NCBI RefSeq assembly: GCF_001511835.1
Contig: NZ_LN997848.1
Location: 2,756,001 to 2,820,000, forward strand
Length of the DNA: 64,000 nt
Direction: 5' to 3'
Source of the DNA: Magnetospirillum sp. XM-1
GTDB taxonomy: Bacteria > Pseudomonadota > Alphaproteobacteria > Rhodospirillales > Magnetospirillaceae
Shown here: positions 9,620-18,277 of the stretch, piece by piece
How positions within the stretch are numbered: position 1 is the first letter of the stretch
Layout: each line of letters opens with the position of its first letter
Position numbers and translations under genes: made by a program
The notes under the pieces: generated by a model
Database searches by the model: none
What the model was told of the DNA's origin: nothing
The model's input: the letters and a program-made list of their open reading frames with translations, nothing else

Positions 9620-10648
9620 GTGAGCCGTTCGACCCTGATCCATCCCTTTAGCGAGCCCCCAAATCCCGCGCAATTGCTGGAGGTGGCGCCGGGGGTGCGG
9701 TGGATCCGCATGCCGCTGCCCTTTGCGCTCGACCACATCAACCTGTGGGTTCTGGACGATGGCGAGGGCGTGGTGCTGGTCGATACCGGCCTGGGCAACG
9801 ACGCCACCAAGGCCTTGTGGGAGGAGATCCTCGCCGGTCCGCTGGCGGGCAAGACGGTCAACCGGCTGGTCGCCACCCATTTCCATCCCGACCACATGGG
9901 GCTGGCCGGCTGGCTGTGCGACAGGCTGGACGTGGACCTTACCGCCATGATGCGCGAATGGCTGTTCGGCCGCATGCTGTGGCTGGAGGACACGCCCGAA
10001 TTCGTCGCCAACCAGCTGCACTATTATACCCGCATCGGCCTGGACGCCGAGCAGCTGGAAGGGGTGAAGGAGCGGCGCAACACCTATCGCTCGCGCATCG
10101 ACATCATGCCGGTCCGCGTCATCGGCATCCGCCACGGCGACGAGATGACCATCGGCGGCCGGATTTGGCGGGTGATCGAGGGCGGCGGCCATTCGCCCGA
10201 GCATGCCTGCCTGTATTGCGAGGAGGCCGGTCTGCTGATTTCCGGCGATCAGGTCCTGCCGCGCATCTCGCCCATCGTCGGCGTCTGGCCGCAGCAGCCG
10301 GAATCCGAACCACTGTCCCTGTTCCTCGACGCCCTGGACCGGCTGCGCCAGCTGCCGGCCGAGACCCTGGTGCTGCCCTCCCATGGGCTGCCGTTCCAGG
10401 GGCTGCACACCCGGGTCGACGACCTCAAGGCCCACCATGCCGAGCGGCTGGACAAGACCCTGTCCGCCTGCGTCGAGCCGGCCACCGCGGTGCAGGTGCT
10501 TCGGGCGCTGTTCACCCGTCCGCTGGACGCCCATCAGCTGGGCTTCGCCACCGGCGAAACCCTGGCGCATCTCCATCATCTGATGAAGCTGGGGAAGGTG
10601 GTGCGGAATTTGGAAACGGACGGGGTGTGGCGCTACCGGCGGGCTTGA
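9620..10648 (+). CDS. Metallo-beta-lactamase-fold hydrolase with C-terminal winged-helix segment
   Basis: 342-aa protein from the GTG at 9620, preceded by the Shine-Dalgarno-like CGGAGAG; an upstream TTG-started extension (from 9563) lacks a ribosome site. The metal-binding motif HFHPDHMG (HxHxDH), a later GGGHSPEHAC and ISGDQVLPRIS with its conserved Asp place it in the MBL superfamily. The last 70 residues (PLDAHQLGFATGETLAHLHH and onward) look like the winged-helix tail of LACTB2/ribonuclease-like hydrolases. It is convergent with a BigR/SqrR-like repressor gene 10 nt away. It does not look like the ETHE1/Blh persulfide dioxygenase often found beside BigR. Substrate unknown. Confidence 0.87.
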   Translation: MSRSTLIHPFSEPPNPAQLLEVAPGVRWIRMPLPFALDHINLWVLDDGEGVVLVDTGLGNDATKALWEEILAGPLAGKTVNRLVATHFHPDHMGLAGWLCDRLDVDLTAMMREWLFGRMLWLEDTPEFVANQLHYYTRIGLDAEQLEGVKERRNTYRSRIDIMPVRVIGIRHGDEMTIGGRIWRVIEGGGHSPEHACLYCEEAGLLISGDQVLPRISPIVGVWPQQPESEPLSLFLDALDRLRQLPAETLVLPSHGLPFQGLHTRVDDLKAHHAERLDKTLSACVEPATAVQVLRALFTRPLDAHQLGFATGETLAHLHHLMKLGKVVRNLETDGVWRYRRA

Positions 10649-10658
10649 GCCCGCCGCG

Positions 10659-10976
10659 TCAACCGGCGCAGGCGGCGCCTTCCGGCTTGCAGTACAGCCC
10701 GTACAGGGTGTCGATCACGGCGCGCGCCTCGATTCCCGCCAGGGAATAGAAGATGGTCTGGGCCTGGCGCCGGGTGGTGACCAGGGAATCGCGGCGAAGG
10801 CGGGCCAGATGCTGCGACAGCGCCGATTGGGACAGGCCGATGATGCGTTCCAGTTCGCCCACCGACTTTTCGCCGGGAAGCAGCTGGCACAGGATCATCA
10901 GGCGGTGTTCGTTGCTCATGGCCTTCAGCAAGGCGCTGGCCCGGCGGGCGCTTTCCTGAAGTTTTTCCAATTCCAT
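10659..10976 (-). CDS. ArsR-family repressor of the BigR/SqrR (persulfide-sensing) type
   Basis: 105-aa winged-helix regulator. The start is the ATG at 10976 with GAGG nine bases upstream; a TTG five codons earlier is less likely. The recognition helix region is LSQSALSQHLARLRRDSLV. Cysteines are C30 (in LMILCQLL), C96 and C103. The 66-residue spacing of C30 and C96 equals the spacing of the two redox cysteines in SqrR and BigR, which form a polysulfide bridge and leave DNA when reactive sulfur is present. The classification and sensing role rest on this spacing and on the phrase MSNEHRLMILCQLLPGEKS. Classical metal-site ArsR cysteines (CxC in helix 3) are absent. Confidence 0.85.
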   Translation of the reverse strand: MELEKLQESARRASALLKAMSNEHRLMILCQLLPGEKSVGELERIIGLSQSALSQHLARLRRDSLVTTRRQAQTIFYSLAGIEARAVIDTLYGLYCKPEGAACAG

Positions 10977-10991
10977 GACCACGTTCCTCAA

Positions 10992-11048
10992 ATCTCGGAT
11001 GTCACATATATAATATCACTGATTCACGCTAATTCAATCCATATACAA
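10992..11048 (-). promoter_or_regulatory. Promoter/operator region of the ArsR-family repressor gene
   Basis: On the minus strand TTGAAT (about 11030-11035) is followed at 16-17 bases by TATTAT/ATTATA, a reasonable sigma-70 type promoter ending about 35 bases upstream of the ATG. The AT-rich block in its spacer and -10 region contains, on the plus strand, TATCACTGAT (11014-11023) preceded by ACATATA. A near-identical block, TATCACTAAT preceded by ACATATA, lies inside the promoter of the DUF4395 gene at 52464-52473. This is a candidate self-operator. Confidence 0.5.
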
Positions 11049-11080
11049 AACGGCGCCGCCCGATGTCGGGCGACGCCGTT
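11049..11080 (-). terminator. Rho-independent terminator of dxs
   Basis: AACGGCG and CGCCGTT frame an inner stem CGCCCGA/TCGGGCG, giving a 14-bp nearly perfect hairpin that begins about 27 nt after the dxs stop. On the minus strand it is followed by TTTTG, a short U-tract. It separates dxs from the downstream repressor gene. Confidence 0.8.
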
Positions 11081-11107
11081 ATACTACGTAGATACGTGTG
11101 TATATTG

Positions 11108-13042
11108 TCAGGCGCTGACAGCCTCGCGAGTCTCCCCCAGGGTCGCCAGCACGGTGGCCACGATGCCCGAGGCGTTGAGGCCGATCTTCTCGTACTGGAT
11201 GGTCGGGGTGTCGTGCTCGACGAAGGCGTCGGGCAGGGCCAGGGGACGAACCTTGAGACCGCGGTCCAGGGCGCCCTTGGCCGCCAGCAGGTGCAGCACA
11301 TGGCTGGCGAAGCCGCCGACCGAGCCTTCCTCGACGGTGATCAGCACTTCATGCTCGCGCGCCATGCGCAGGATCAGTTCCTCGTCCAGCGGCTTCATGA
11401 AGCGGGCGTCCACCACGGTGGGGGCCAGGCCGCGGGCGGCCAGATCGTCGGCGGCCTTCAGCACCTCGGCCAGGCGGGTGCCCAGCGACAGGATGACGGC
11501 GCGGTTGCCTTCGCGCACCACGCGGCCCTTGCCGATGGGCATCACCGAGCCGCGCTCGGGCAGCTCGATGCCCACACCCTCGCCGCGCGGATAGCGGAAG
11601 GCGGAGGGGCGGTCGTCGATGGCCACGGCGGTGGCGACGGCGTGCATCAGCTCGGCCTCGTCGGACGGGCACATGATGACGATGTCGGGCAGGCAGCCCA
11701 GGAAGGCCATGTCGTAGGAACCGGCATGGGTGGCGCCGTCGGCGCCCACCAGACCGGCGCGGTCGATGGCGAAGCGCACGGGCAGCTTCTGCAGCACCAC
11801 GTCATGCTGCACCTGGTCGTAGGCGCGCTGCAGGAACGAGGAGTAGATGGCGCAGAACGGCTTGAAGCCCTCGGTGGCCAGGCCGCCGGCGAAGGTCACG
11901 GCGTGCTGCTCGGCGATGCCCACGTCGAAGGTGCGCGCCGGGAAGCGGTCGCCGAACTTGTCCAGGCCGGTGCCGGCCGGCATGGCGGCGGTGATGGCGA
12001 CGACGCGGTCGTCCACCTCGGCCTCGGCGATCAGCGCCTTGGAGAACACCGAGGTGTAGGACGGCGCGTTGGCCTTGGGCTTTTCCAGCTGGCCGGTCAG
12101 CACGTCGAAGCGGCCCACGCCGTGATACTTGTCGGCGGCGGCCTCGGCCGGCGGATAGCCGCGGCCCTTCTTGGTCACCACGTGCAGCAGGACGGGGCGG
12201 GTCTCGTCGGAATCGCGGACGTTCTTCAGCACCGGCAACAGGTGCTCGAAATTGTGGCCGTCGATGGGGCCGACGTAATAGAAGCCCAGCTCCTCGAACA
12301 GGGTGCCGCCGCCCGAGACCATGCCGCGGGCGTATTCCTCGGCGCGGCCCATGGCGCGTTCCAGCGGAGGCGGCAGCAGGTGGGCCAGATCCTTCACCAG
12401 ATGACGCAGCGAGTGGTAGGAGGGCGACGACAAAAGCCGCGACAGATGGGCCGACAGCGCGCCCACCGGCGGGGCGATGGACATGTCGTTGTCGTTGAGG
12501 ATGACGATCAGGCGCGAGCCGGCGGCGCCGGCGTTGTTCATGGCCTCGTAGGCTTGACCGGCGCTCATGGCGCCGTCGCCGATCACCGCGATGACGTTGT
12601 TGTTGCCGCCCTTGAGGTCGCGCGCCACCGCCATGCCCAGCGCCGCCGAGATGGAGGTCGAGGAATGGCCGGCGCCGAAGGGGTCGTATTCGCTTTCCGA
12701 CCGGCGGGTGAAGCCGGACAGTCCGCCGCCCTGGCGCATGGTGCGCATGCGGTCGCGGCGCCCCGTCAGGATCTTGTGGGGATAGGCCTGATGGCCCACG
12801 TCCCAGATCAGCCGGTCGCGCGGCGTGTCGAAGATGTGGTGCAGCGCCACGGTCAATTCGGCGACGCCCAGGCCGGCGCCGAGATGGCCGCCGGTGAACG
12901 ATACCGATTGAATCATTTCCTGGCGGACCTCATGGGTCAGCTGCTCCAGCTCCTCGATGGAGAAGTCGCGGATGTCGGCCGGGCTCGACACGCGGTCGAG
13001 CAGGGACGACTTGGGCTTTCCGGGGACGGGGGGAGGCGTCAT
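11108..13042 (-). CDS. dxs: 1-Deoxy-D-xylulose-5-phosphate synthase
   Basis: 644-aa thiamine-diphosphate enzyme that condenses pyruvate and glyceraldehyde 3-phosphate, the first step of the MEP isoprenoid pathway. Visible landmarks are [18 protein letters not shown] near residue 78, the ThDP motif [18 protein letters not shown] near 155, and the transketolase-like pyrimidine domain with [12 protein letters not shown]. Length matches the family. It follows ispA by 12 nt and xseB upstream in a classic isoprenoid operon, and ends in the hairpin terminator at 11049-11080. Confidence 0.98.
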   Translation of the reverse strand: MTPPPVPGKPKSSLLDRVSSPADIRDFSIEELEQLTHEVRQEMIQSVSFTGGHLGAGLGVAELTVALHHIFDTPRDRLIWDVGHQAYPHKILTGRRDRMRTMRQGGGLSGFTRRSESEYDPFGAGHSSTSISAALGMAVARDLKGGNNNVIAVIGDGAMSAGQAYEAMNNAGAAGSRLIVILNDNDMSIAPPVGALSAHLSRLLSSPSYHSLRHLVKDLAHLLPPPLERAMGRAEEYARGMVSGGGTLFEELGFYYVGPIDGHNFEHLLPVLKNVRDSDETRPVLLHVVTKKGRGYPPAEAAADKYHGVGRFDVLTGQLEKPKANAPSYTSVFSKALIAEAEVDDRVVAITAAMPAGTGLDKFGDRFPARTFDVGIAEQHAVTFAGGLATEGFKPFCAIYSSFLQRAYDQVQHDVVLQKLPVRFAIDRAGLVGADGATHAGSYDMAFLGCLPDIVIMCPSDEAELMHAVATAVAIDDRPSAFRYPRGEGVGIELPERGSVMPIGKGRVVREGNRAVILSLGTRLAEVLKAADDLAARGLAPTVVDARFMKPLDEELILRMAREHEVLITVEEGSVGGFASHVLHLLAAKGALDRGLKVRPLALPDAFVEHDTPTIQYEKIGLNASGIVATVLATLGETREAVSA

Positions 13043-13054
13043 GACCTTAGGACC

Positions 13055-13960
13055 TCACGAACGGCGGCGAACGACGAAGCGGGCAACGTCCCGCATCAGA
13101 TCGGCCTTCTCGCCGAAGGGATCGAGATGGCGGCAGGCCTGCTCGGCCAGCATGTCCGCCTGGGATTTGGCGCGCTCGAGGCCCAAGAGCGACACGAAGG
13201 TCGCCTTGCCGGCATCGGCGTCCTTGTTGAGGCGCTTGCCCACCTCGGCCACGTCGCCTTCCACATCCAGGATGTCGTCGGCGATCTGGAACGCGAGTCC
13301 CAGGTCGTGGGCGTAGTTGCGCAACGCCAGGCGCAGCTCGCCATGGGCCTTGCCCAGCACGGCGCCGGCCTCGCACGAGAACGAGAACAGGCGGCCGGTC
13401 TTCAACTGCTGCAGGCGGGTGATGCCCGCCACGTCCAGGTCGAGCGTATGGGCCTGCAGGTCGATCATCTGGCCGCCGACCATGCCCTGGCCGCCCGAGG
13501 CGTGGGCCAGATCGGCCACCAGCTCGCAACGCACCGACGGGTCGGCGTGGGTGGCGGGATTGACCAGCACCTCGAACGCCTTGGTCAGCAGGGCGTCGCC
13601 GGCCAAGAGCGCGGTGGCCTCGTCGAACGCCTTGTGGCAGGTGGGGCGCCCGCGGCGCAGGTCGTCGTCGTCCATGCAGGGCAGGTCGTCATGGACCAGC
13701 GAATAGCAGTGGATCATCTCGATGGCCGAGGCGACGCGGATGGCCGAGCTTTCGGCCACGTTGAACAGGCTGGCCGACTGCATCACCAGGAAGGGGCGCA
13801 ACCGCTTGCCGCCGTCCAGGGTGGCGTAGCGCATGGCCTCGTGAACCCGGGAATCAGGGGCATCGGAAACCGGCAACAGGCGGTCCAACTCGGAATTGAC
13901 GGCCTGGCTGACGACGGTCAGAGCCTCGGTGAGGCGCGGAGACATGGGAGAATCAGTCAA
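13055..13960 (-). CDS. ispA: Polyprenyl synthetase, farnesyl/geranyl diphosphate synthase type
   Basis: 301 aa from the TTG at 13960 (GAGTG five bases upstream) or 296 aa from an ATG at 13945 that has no clear ribosome site; I prefer the TTG. It has both aspartate-rich motifs of short-chain trans-prenyltransferases, HDDLPCMDDDDLRRG and FQIADDILDVEGD. It adds isopentenyl diphosphate units to dimethylallyl diphosphate, probably to C15. It sits between xseB (23 nt upstream) and dxs (12 nt downstream), the usual arrangement in proteobacteria. Confidence 0.95.
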   Translation of the reverse strand: MTDSPMSPRLTEALTVVSQAVNSELDRLLPVSDAPDSRVHEAMRYATLDGGKRLRPFLVMQSASLFNVAESSAIRVASAIEMIHCYSLVHDDLPCMDDDDLRRGRPTCHKAFDEATALLAGDALLTKAFEVLVNPATHADPSVRCELVADLAHASGGQGMVGGQMIDLQAHTLDLDVAGITRLQQLKTGRLFSFSCEAGAVLGKAHGELRLALRNYAHDLGLAFQIADDILDVEGDVAEVGKRLNKDADAGKATFVSLLGLERAKSQADMLAEQACRHLDPFGEKADLMRDVARFVVRRRS

Positions 13961-13982
13961 TGGTTCACTCGACTTTCAAGGA

Positions 13983-14228
13983 TCACACGTTATTTCCGGC
14001 CTCAAGGACCAGGCTGCCATCGGGACCCGATACGATCCGCTCGACCTTGGTTCGCGCCTCTTCCAGCTTGGCTTCGCAATGCTTCTTCAGCAGCGCGCCG
14101 CGCTCGTAGGCGACGATTGAATCATCAAGGCGGCCCTTGCCTTCCTCCAGCCGGCGCACGATGAGGTCCAATTCGGCCAGGGCCTCCTCGAAACTCATGG
14201 CGGCGATGTCGGTGGGGATGTCTGCCAT
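13983..14228 (-). CDS. xseB: Exodeoxyribonuclease VII small subunit
   Basis: 81-aa protein starting MADIPTDIAAMSFEEALAEL, the typical XseB opening; the core LDLIVRRLEEGKGRLDDSI and the basic, charged helix LLKKHCEAKLEEARTKVERI follow. The ATG at 14228 is chosen because AAGAG precedes it; the in-frame extension is short and unlike the family. XseB binds XseA to form the single-strand exonuclease VII. The xseA gene is not in the window. First gene of the xseB-ispA-dxs run. Confidence 0.95.
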   Translation of the reverse strand: MADIPTDIAAMSFEEALAELDLIVRRLEEGKGRLDDSIVAYERGALLKKHCEAKLEEARTKVERIVSGPDGSLVLEAGNNV

Positions 14229-14368
14229 GGGAACTCTTGACTTAAGCAACCGGTATCGGGTCTTCCAACGAAGCGCGGAAGTTTACGGGCGGAGGTCCCC
14301 GAAGGCAAGCGCCACTGCGCACCATTTGAAAAAACCTGCGACCATCCGACGAAATTTTTGGTCTTGCC

Positions 14369-15634
14369 CTAATGTCCGATGGCTTGCCGCAAGGCGGGGT
14401 CTTCGGGCCATTTGGCCAGCGCCTGGGCCAATATCTCGTCTGCCGCGGCCTGCTCACCCAGACGCCGCAGCATCATCCCCAGGTAGATGTAGGCCTCGCG
14501 GTATTGCGGATCGGACTGGATGGCCTGGCGCAGCAAGGGCGGGGCTTCGGCCAGCCGTCCCAGTTCAGCCTCCGCCATGGCCAGGTTGAACAGGCTGCGG
14601 GGGTGGCCGGGCTTGAGGCGCAGCACGTCGCGGAACGCGTCGGCCGCCTCGGCGAAGCGGTTCAGCAGGAACATTTCGCCGCCCTGCTGGAAACGCGCCT
14701 TGGCCTCGGCATCGTCGGCGTTGCCGCCATCGTCGGGGCGTCCCAATCCGACCTCGCCCAGCAGGGCCGCATCCGTCTCCAGCCCATCGCGCAGCAGGGA
14801 CATCTGCCACTGCAATAACGAGGGGTGGCGAAGCAGCTTGATGGTCGCTTCGAAGACGAAGCCGCCGGCCGAAAGGGTCACGACCTGCTTGACGACGTCC
14901 TCGGGACGGTGGGACGTGGCGTGCAGGATGCGAACGCCGCCTTCGGGATGGGTTATGAGCGGCATTCCCTCGTCCGTCTGGCCGACACGGGCCGACGACA
15001 GGAATGAGGCGCACAGGTTCCATTCCCACATATGGAGCGCCAAATAGCCGGCAGGGTGCGCCACTAGGTTAAAGGCGTTCTGCTCGAACAGATTCTCGTC
15101 CGGCATGTCCCGGCACTGCCGGTCCCAGGCGGTGAAATACTCCCGCGAGGCGCAGGCGAAGAAGCCCGAATTGAGGTAGGGCGTGCCGGCGTCGATGCCG
15201 CGCGCCTTCGCCAGCGTCTCGAAATGGGGGGCGGGGACGACCCGCAGCAGGTCCGCGTATGTCGTCGGATCGCTACACACCGCCAAGGGCCGGCCTTCCG
15301 CCAGCAGGCGCTCGGCGATGGCGGTCAATTGGGAACCGCACGGGGCCACCGCCATCATGTCGGCGTCCAGCCAGAACGCCACGTCCCACGGCCGGTCCTC
15401 GAGATAACGCCCCAGCGCCGCCTTGCAACGCCAGGGATGCGCTCCCGCCAGATCGGCCGGCGCCTTGATCAGCAGGCCCTTGCGGTCAAGGAACGTCCGT
15501 TGCTGCTCGGTCAGGCCGAAATCGCAGACCTCGATGCGAATATCGGGGGCGAAGCGCCGCAACGAGGCGAACAGCGGGAAAAGGATGAAGAAGTATTCGG
15601 CGTTGACGCCGGTGACATAGCGGATGTTCGCCAT
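14369..15634 (-). CDS. Nucleotide-sugar glycosyltransferase-like protein with C-terminal TPR repeats
   Basis: 421 aa. The first about 250 residues resemble GT8/GT-A-type transferases: MANIRYVTGVNAEYFFILFP opens a Rossmann-like sheet, and WDVAFWLDADMMAV carries a DxD-like metal site, followed by LNSGFFACASREYF. Residues about 295-420 hold TPR-like helical repeats (RFAEAADAFRDVLRLKPGHP, REAYIYLGMMLRRLG). The fusion suggests glycosylation of a protein or assembly on a complex, but the acceptor is unknown. It lies 7 nt upstream of nothing it obviously works with: the HDAC-family gene ends 6 nt before it on the same strand, so the two may be co-transcribed. Confidence 0.75.
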   Translation of the reverse strand: MANIRYVTGVNAEYFFILFPLFASLRRFAPDIRIEVCDFGLTEQQRTFLDRKGLLIKAPADLAGAHPWRCKAALGRYLEDRPWDVAFWLDADMMAVAPCGSQLTAIAERLLAEGRPLAVCSDPTTYADLLRVVPAPHFETLAKARGIDAGTPYLNSGFFACASREYFTAWDRQCRDMPDENLFEQNAFNLVAHPAGYLALHMWEWNLCASFLSSARVGQTDEGMPLITHPEGGVRILHATSHRPEDVVKQVVTLSAGGFVFEATIKLLRHPSLLQWQMSLLRDGLETDAALLGEVGLGRPDDGGNADDAEAKARFQQGGEMFLLNRFAEAADAFRDVLRLKPGHPRSLFNLAMAEAELGRLAEAPPLLRQAIQSDPQYREAYIYLGMMLRRLGEQAAADEILAQALAKWPEDPALRQAIGH

Positions 15635-15640
15635 GGATGC

Positions 15641-16573
15641 TTAGAGCCCCATCAGCGCCCGCACATGCTCGCGGGCGCTGGCCGCCAGGGCGCGCAGGTC
15701 GTAGCCGCCCTCCAGCAGCGAGACCACCCGGTTGCCCGCCGTCTCCTCCGCCACCTGCAGCAATTGCCGCGTGACCCAGCCGAAATCGGCGGTGGTCAGC
15801 CGCAGATGGGCCAGGGGGTCGGCGGCATGGGCGTCGAAGCCGGCCGAGATGATCAGGAAATCGGGGGCGAATTCCCGCAGCCGGGGCAGCAGGATGTCGG
15901 TGAAGGCCATGCGGTAGTCGTCGGACCCGGTGCCCGCCGGCAGCGGCACGTTGACCATGATGCCTTCGCCGCCCGTCTCGTCGGCCAGGCCGGTGTTGGG
16001 GTAGGCGTGTTCCTGGTGGGTGGAGGCATAGAGCATGCCCGGCTCGTCCCACAGGATGTGCTGGGTGCCGTTGCCGTGGTGGACGTCGATGTCGACGATG
16101 GCCACCCGCTTGTAGCCGTGGGCGTCGCGGGCGTGCAGCGCGGCGATGGCGGCATTGTTGAAGAAGCAGAAGCCCATGGCGTTGTCGCGCTCGGCATGGT
16201 GGCCGGGCGGCCGGGTGGCGCAGAAGCAGTTGCGCACCTCGCCCTTGGCCACGGCGTCTACCGCCGCGATGCCGGCGCCTGCCGAGCGCAGCGCCGCCTC
16301 GCCCGAATAGCGCGACAGGATGGTGTCGGGATCCAGGTGATGGTGGCCGTCGCTGTTGGGCACCGAATCCAGCACATAGTCGATATGGCTGAGCGGGTGG
16401 GCCCGCATCAGCTGCTCCATGGTGGCGTGCGGCGCTTCGTCGCGCAGCAGCATCATGAACTCTTCGCTCTCGAGCGCGGCGAGGACGGCCTTGATACGGT
16501 CGGCGCATTCCGGGTGATAATCGCCCGTGTCATGCTGCAGACAGACTGGGTGCGTGAACAGCAACGTTGTCAT
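15641..16573 (-). CDS. Histone deacetylase/acetylpolyamine amidohydrolase superfamily enzyme
   Basis: 310-aa zinc hydrolase. The catalytic and metal residues are visible: RPPGHHAERD (His pair), VDIDVHHGNGTQ (Asp and His ligands), SAGFDAHAADPL (Asp ligand) and LLEGGYD (Tyr region). In bacteria such proteins remove acetyl groups from polyamines, small molecules or proteins; the true substrate is not evident. The gene is divergent from tlyA and is followed on the minus strand, 6 nt later, by the GT/TPR gene. Confidence 0.92.
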   Translation of the reverse strand: MTTLLFTHPVCLQHDTGDYHPECADRIKAVLAALESEEFMMLLRDEAPHATMEQLMRAHPLSHIDYVLDSVPNSDGHHHLDPDTILSRYSGEAALRSAGAGIAAVDAVAKGEVRNCFCATRPPGHHAERDNAMGFCFFNNAAIAALHARDAHGYKRVAIVDIDVHHGNGTQHILWDEPGMLYASTHQEHAYPNTGLADETGGEGIMVNVPLPAGTGSDDYRMAFTDILLPRLREFAPDFLIISAGFDAHAADPLAHLRLTTADFGWVTRQLLQVAEETAGNRVVSLLEGGYDLRALAASAREHVRALMGL

Positions 16574-16669
16574 TCTGGCTTGGACGTCCCGCGTTTATAT
16601 GAATTTTCTGTATTCTCGGGGAAAGGAAGGGCAATTTCCATCCCTGTTTTTTGCATGGGACGGCAGCGT

Positions 16670-17437
16670 ATGAGCGCAAAAAAGCGGGCCGATCAATTAC
16701 TGGTCGACCGGGGATTGGTGGAAAGCCGCTCCAAGGCCCAGGCCCTGATCATGGCGGGGCTGGTCTATAGCGGCGACAGACGGGTGGACAAGCCGGGCAC
16801 CGCGCTGCCCGAGGAGTGCGCGCTCGAGCTCAAGGGCCAGGACCATCCCTGGGTGTCGCGGGGCGGCCTCAAGCTGGCCAAGGCCATCGAGGCGTTCGGC
16901 CTGGACCCCGCAGGCAAGGTGGGAATCGACGTGGGCGCCTCCACCGGCGGCTTCACCGACGTTTTGCTGGCGCACGGTGCGGCGCGGGTCTACGCCGTGG
17001 ACGTGGGGCACGGGCAACTGGCCTGGAAGCTTCGAAGCGACGCCCGCGTGGTGGTGCTGGAACGCACCAACGCCCGCCACCTGACGGAACAGCAGATCCC
17101 GGAGCCCGTGGACATGGTGGTGTGCGACGCCAGCTTCATCGGGCTGGAGACGGTGCTGCCCGCCGCACTAGCGCTGGCCCGGCCCGGGGCCTGGCTGGCG
17201 GCGCTGATCAAGCCGCAATTCGAGGTGGGCAAGGGACGGGTGGGCAAGGGCGGCGTGGTGCGCGAACCCGAACTGCACGAAGAGGTGTGCGAGCGGATCC
17301 GCGCCTGGCTGGACGGCTTGGCCGGTTGGCGGGTGGAGGGCATCACCGAAAGCCCCATCCTGGGGCCGGAGGGCAACAAGGAATTCCTCATCGTCGGGCG
17401 GTTCGAGGGTGCGCCGTGTGCTCCCGCTTCGAGCTGA
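16670..17437 (+). CDS. tlyA: TlyA-family rRNA 2'-O-methyltransferase
   Basis: 255 aa from the ATG at 16670, which has GGGA nine bases upstream; another ATG lies five codons earlier. It has an N-terminal S4 RNA-binding domain (ADQLLVDRGLVESRSKAQAL, about 5-65) and a FtsJ/RrmJ-type methyltransferase domain with SAM motif IDVGASTGGFTDVLL near 85 and VCDASFIGLETVLP. In TlyA proteins this methylates rRNA ribose using S-adenosylmethionine; the historic name hemolysin is misleading. Its 3' end overlaps the SRAP gene start by 22 nt. Confidence 0.93.
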   Translation: MSAKKRADQLLVDRGLVESRSKAQALIMAGLVYSGDRRVDKPGTALPEECALELKGQDHPWVSRGGLKLAKAIEAFGLDPAGKVGIDVGASTGGFTDVLLAHGAARVYAVDVGHGQLAWKLRSDARVVVLERTNARHLTEQQIPEPVDMVVCDASFIGLETVLPAALALARPGAWLAALIKPQFEVGKGRVGKGGVVREPELHEEVCERIRAWLDGLAGWRVEGITESPILGPEGNKEFLIVGRFEGAPCAPASS

Positions 17438-17976
17438 AGGCCAATTCCGCTGATCTGGCGCGGCGCTTCCGCCTGAGCGTACCGCCGCCTCTGCCTTTTT
17501 CCCGGGAACTGCGCCCCACCGATGCCGTCCTGGCGATCGGCGGCGCGGGTGCCCGGTTGATGCCCTGGGGGCTGGTGGTGGAGTGGCAGGCGGCGCCGCT
17601 GATCAACGCCAGGGCCGAGACCCTGGCGGCCAAGCCGACCTTCCGGTCGCTGCTATCGGGCGGAAGAGTGCTGGTGCCGGCCACCGCGTGGTGGGAATGG
17701 CCCCGGCGGGCCAGGACCCGAATCGCTCCGGCGGGTGGAGAGGTCTTCGCCTTCGCCGGGCTGACCGACGGGCAACGGGTGGTGATCGTCACCTGTACGC
17801 CCGGCGCCGAACTTGCTTCCATCCACGACCCCATGCCGGCGGTGCTGGCGCCCGCCGACGAGGCGGCGTGGCTGGACGGCTCGGTGCCGTTCGATCAGGT
17901 CGCGCCAGCCCTGCATCCCCATTCCGGGCCGTTCTCCGTCACGTCGGAGGCCGCCCAGGGCGACCTGTTCGGCTAG
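17416..17976 (+). CDS. SOS response-associated peptidase-like protein (SRAP/YedK/HMCES family)
   Basis: 186 aa from the GTG at 17416. This start is supported by function: residue 2 is then Cys, the nucleophile that SRAP proteins expose after Met removal to bind abasic sites in single-stranded DNA as a thiazolidine cross-link. The other active-site residues are in place: N64 in LINARAE, E94 in WWEW and H137 in SIHDPMPAV. It is somewhat shorter than the usual 200-230 aa. It overlaps tlyA by 22 nt. The role is shielding of abasic sites during replication. Confidence 0.92.
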   Translation: MCSRFELKANSADLARRFRLSVPPPLPFSRELRPTDAVLAIGGAGARLMPWGLVVEWQAAPLINARAETLAAKPTFRSLLSGGRVLVPATAWWEWPRRARTRIAPAGGEVFAFAGLTDGQRVVIVTCTPGAELASIHDPMPAVLAPADEAAWLDGSVPFDQVAPALHPHSGPFSVTSEAAQGDLFG

Positions 17977-18230
17977 TTGACGGCGTGCTCGCGCCGGAAC
18001 TGCTCCAGGCCGCGCGCCCAGTCGCACAGGCGGTCCCTGTGGTGGATTGCGGCGGCTTCCACCTCCTCGCACAGGATGGCGGCGACCTTGGCGCAGCCGT
18101 CCTCGGCCGCCAGGACGGTTTCCGCCCATTCGGCGACGATGATCAGAGGCAGATGTTCGTGGCAGGCGACGGCTTCCAGTTGCTCGGCCGTCAAGCCGCT
18201 GAAGGCGATACAGTCTTCCAGGCTCAACAT
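17973..18230 (-). CDS. Small conserved-looking hypothetical protein
   Basis: 85 aa from the ATG at 18230, which has GGGGAGA seven bases upstream. The sequence begins MLSLEDCIAFSGLTAEQLEA and contains CHEHLPLIIVAEWAETVL and LCEEVEAAAIHHRDR; it looks helical, with several Cys and His residues, and is soluble. I do not recognise the family. It is convergent with the SRAP gene, overlapping its stop by a few bases. Codon use and ribosome site support a real gene. Confidence 0.7.
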   Translation of the reverse strand: MLSLEDCIAFSGLTAEQLEAVACHEHLPLIIVAEWAETVLAAEDGCAKVAAILCEEVEAAAIHHRDRLCDWARGLEQFRREHAVN

Positions 18231-18277
18231 GGCTGATCTCCCCACGCTTTTTTCCGGAAACGACTAAGGTAAACAGC

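Noticed and set aside
9620..10648. Persulfide dioxygenase (Blh/ETHE1) partner of the BigR-like repressor
   Set aside because: The hydrolase is longer, has a C-terminal winged-helix-like part and lacks the ETHE1-type wording after the metal motif; it is also convergent, not co-transcribed.
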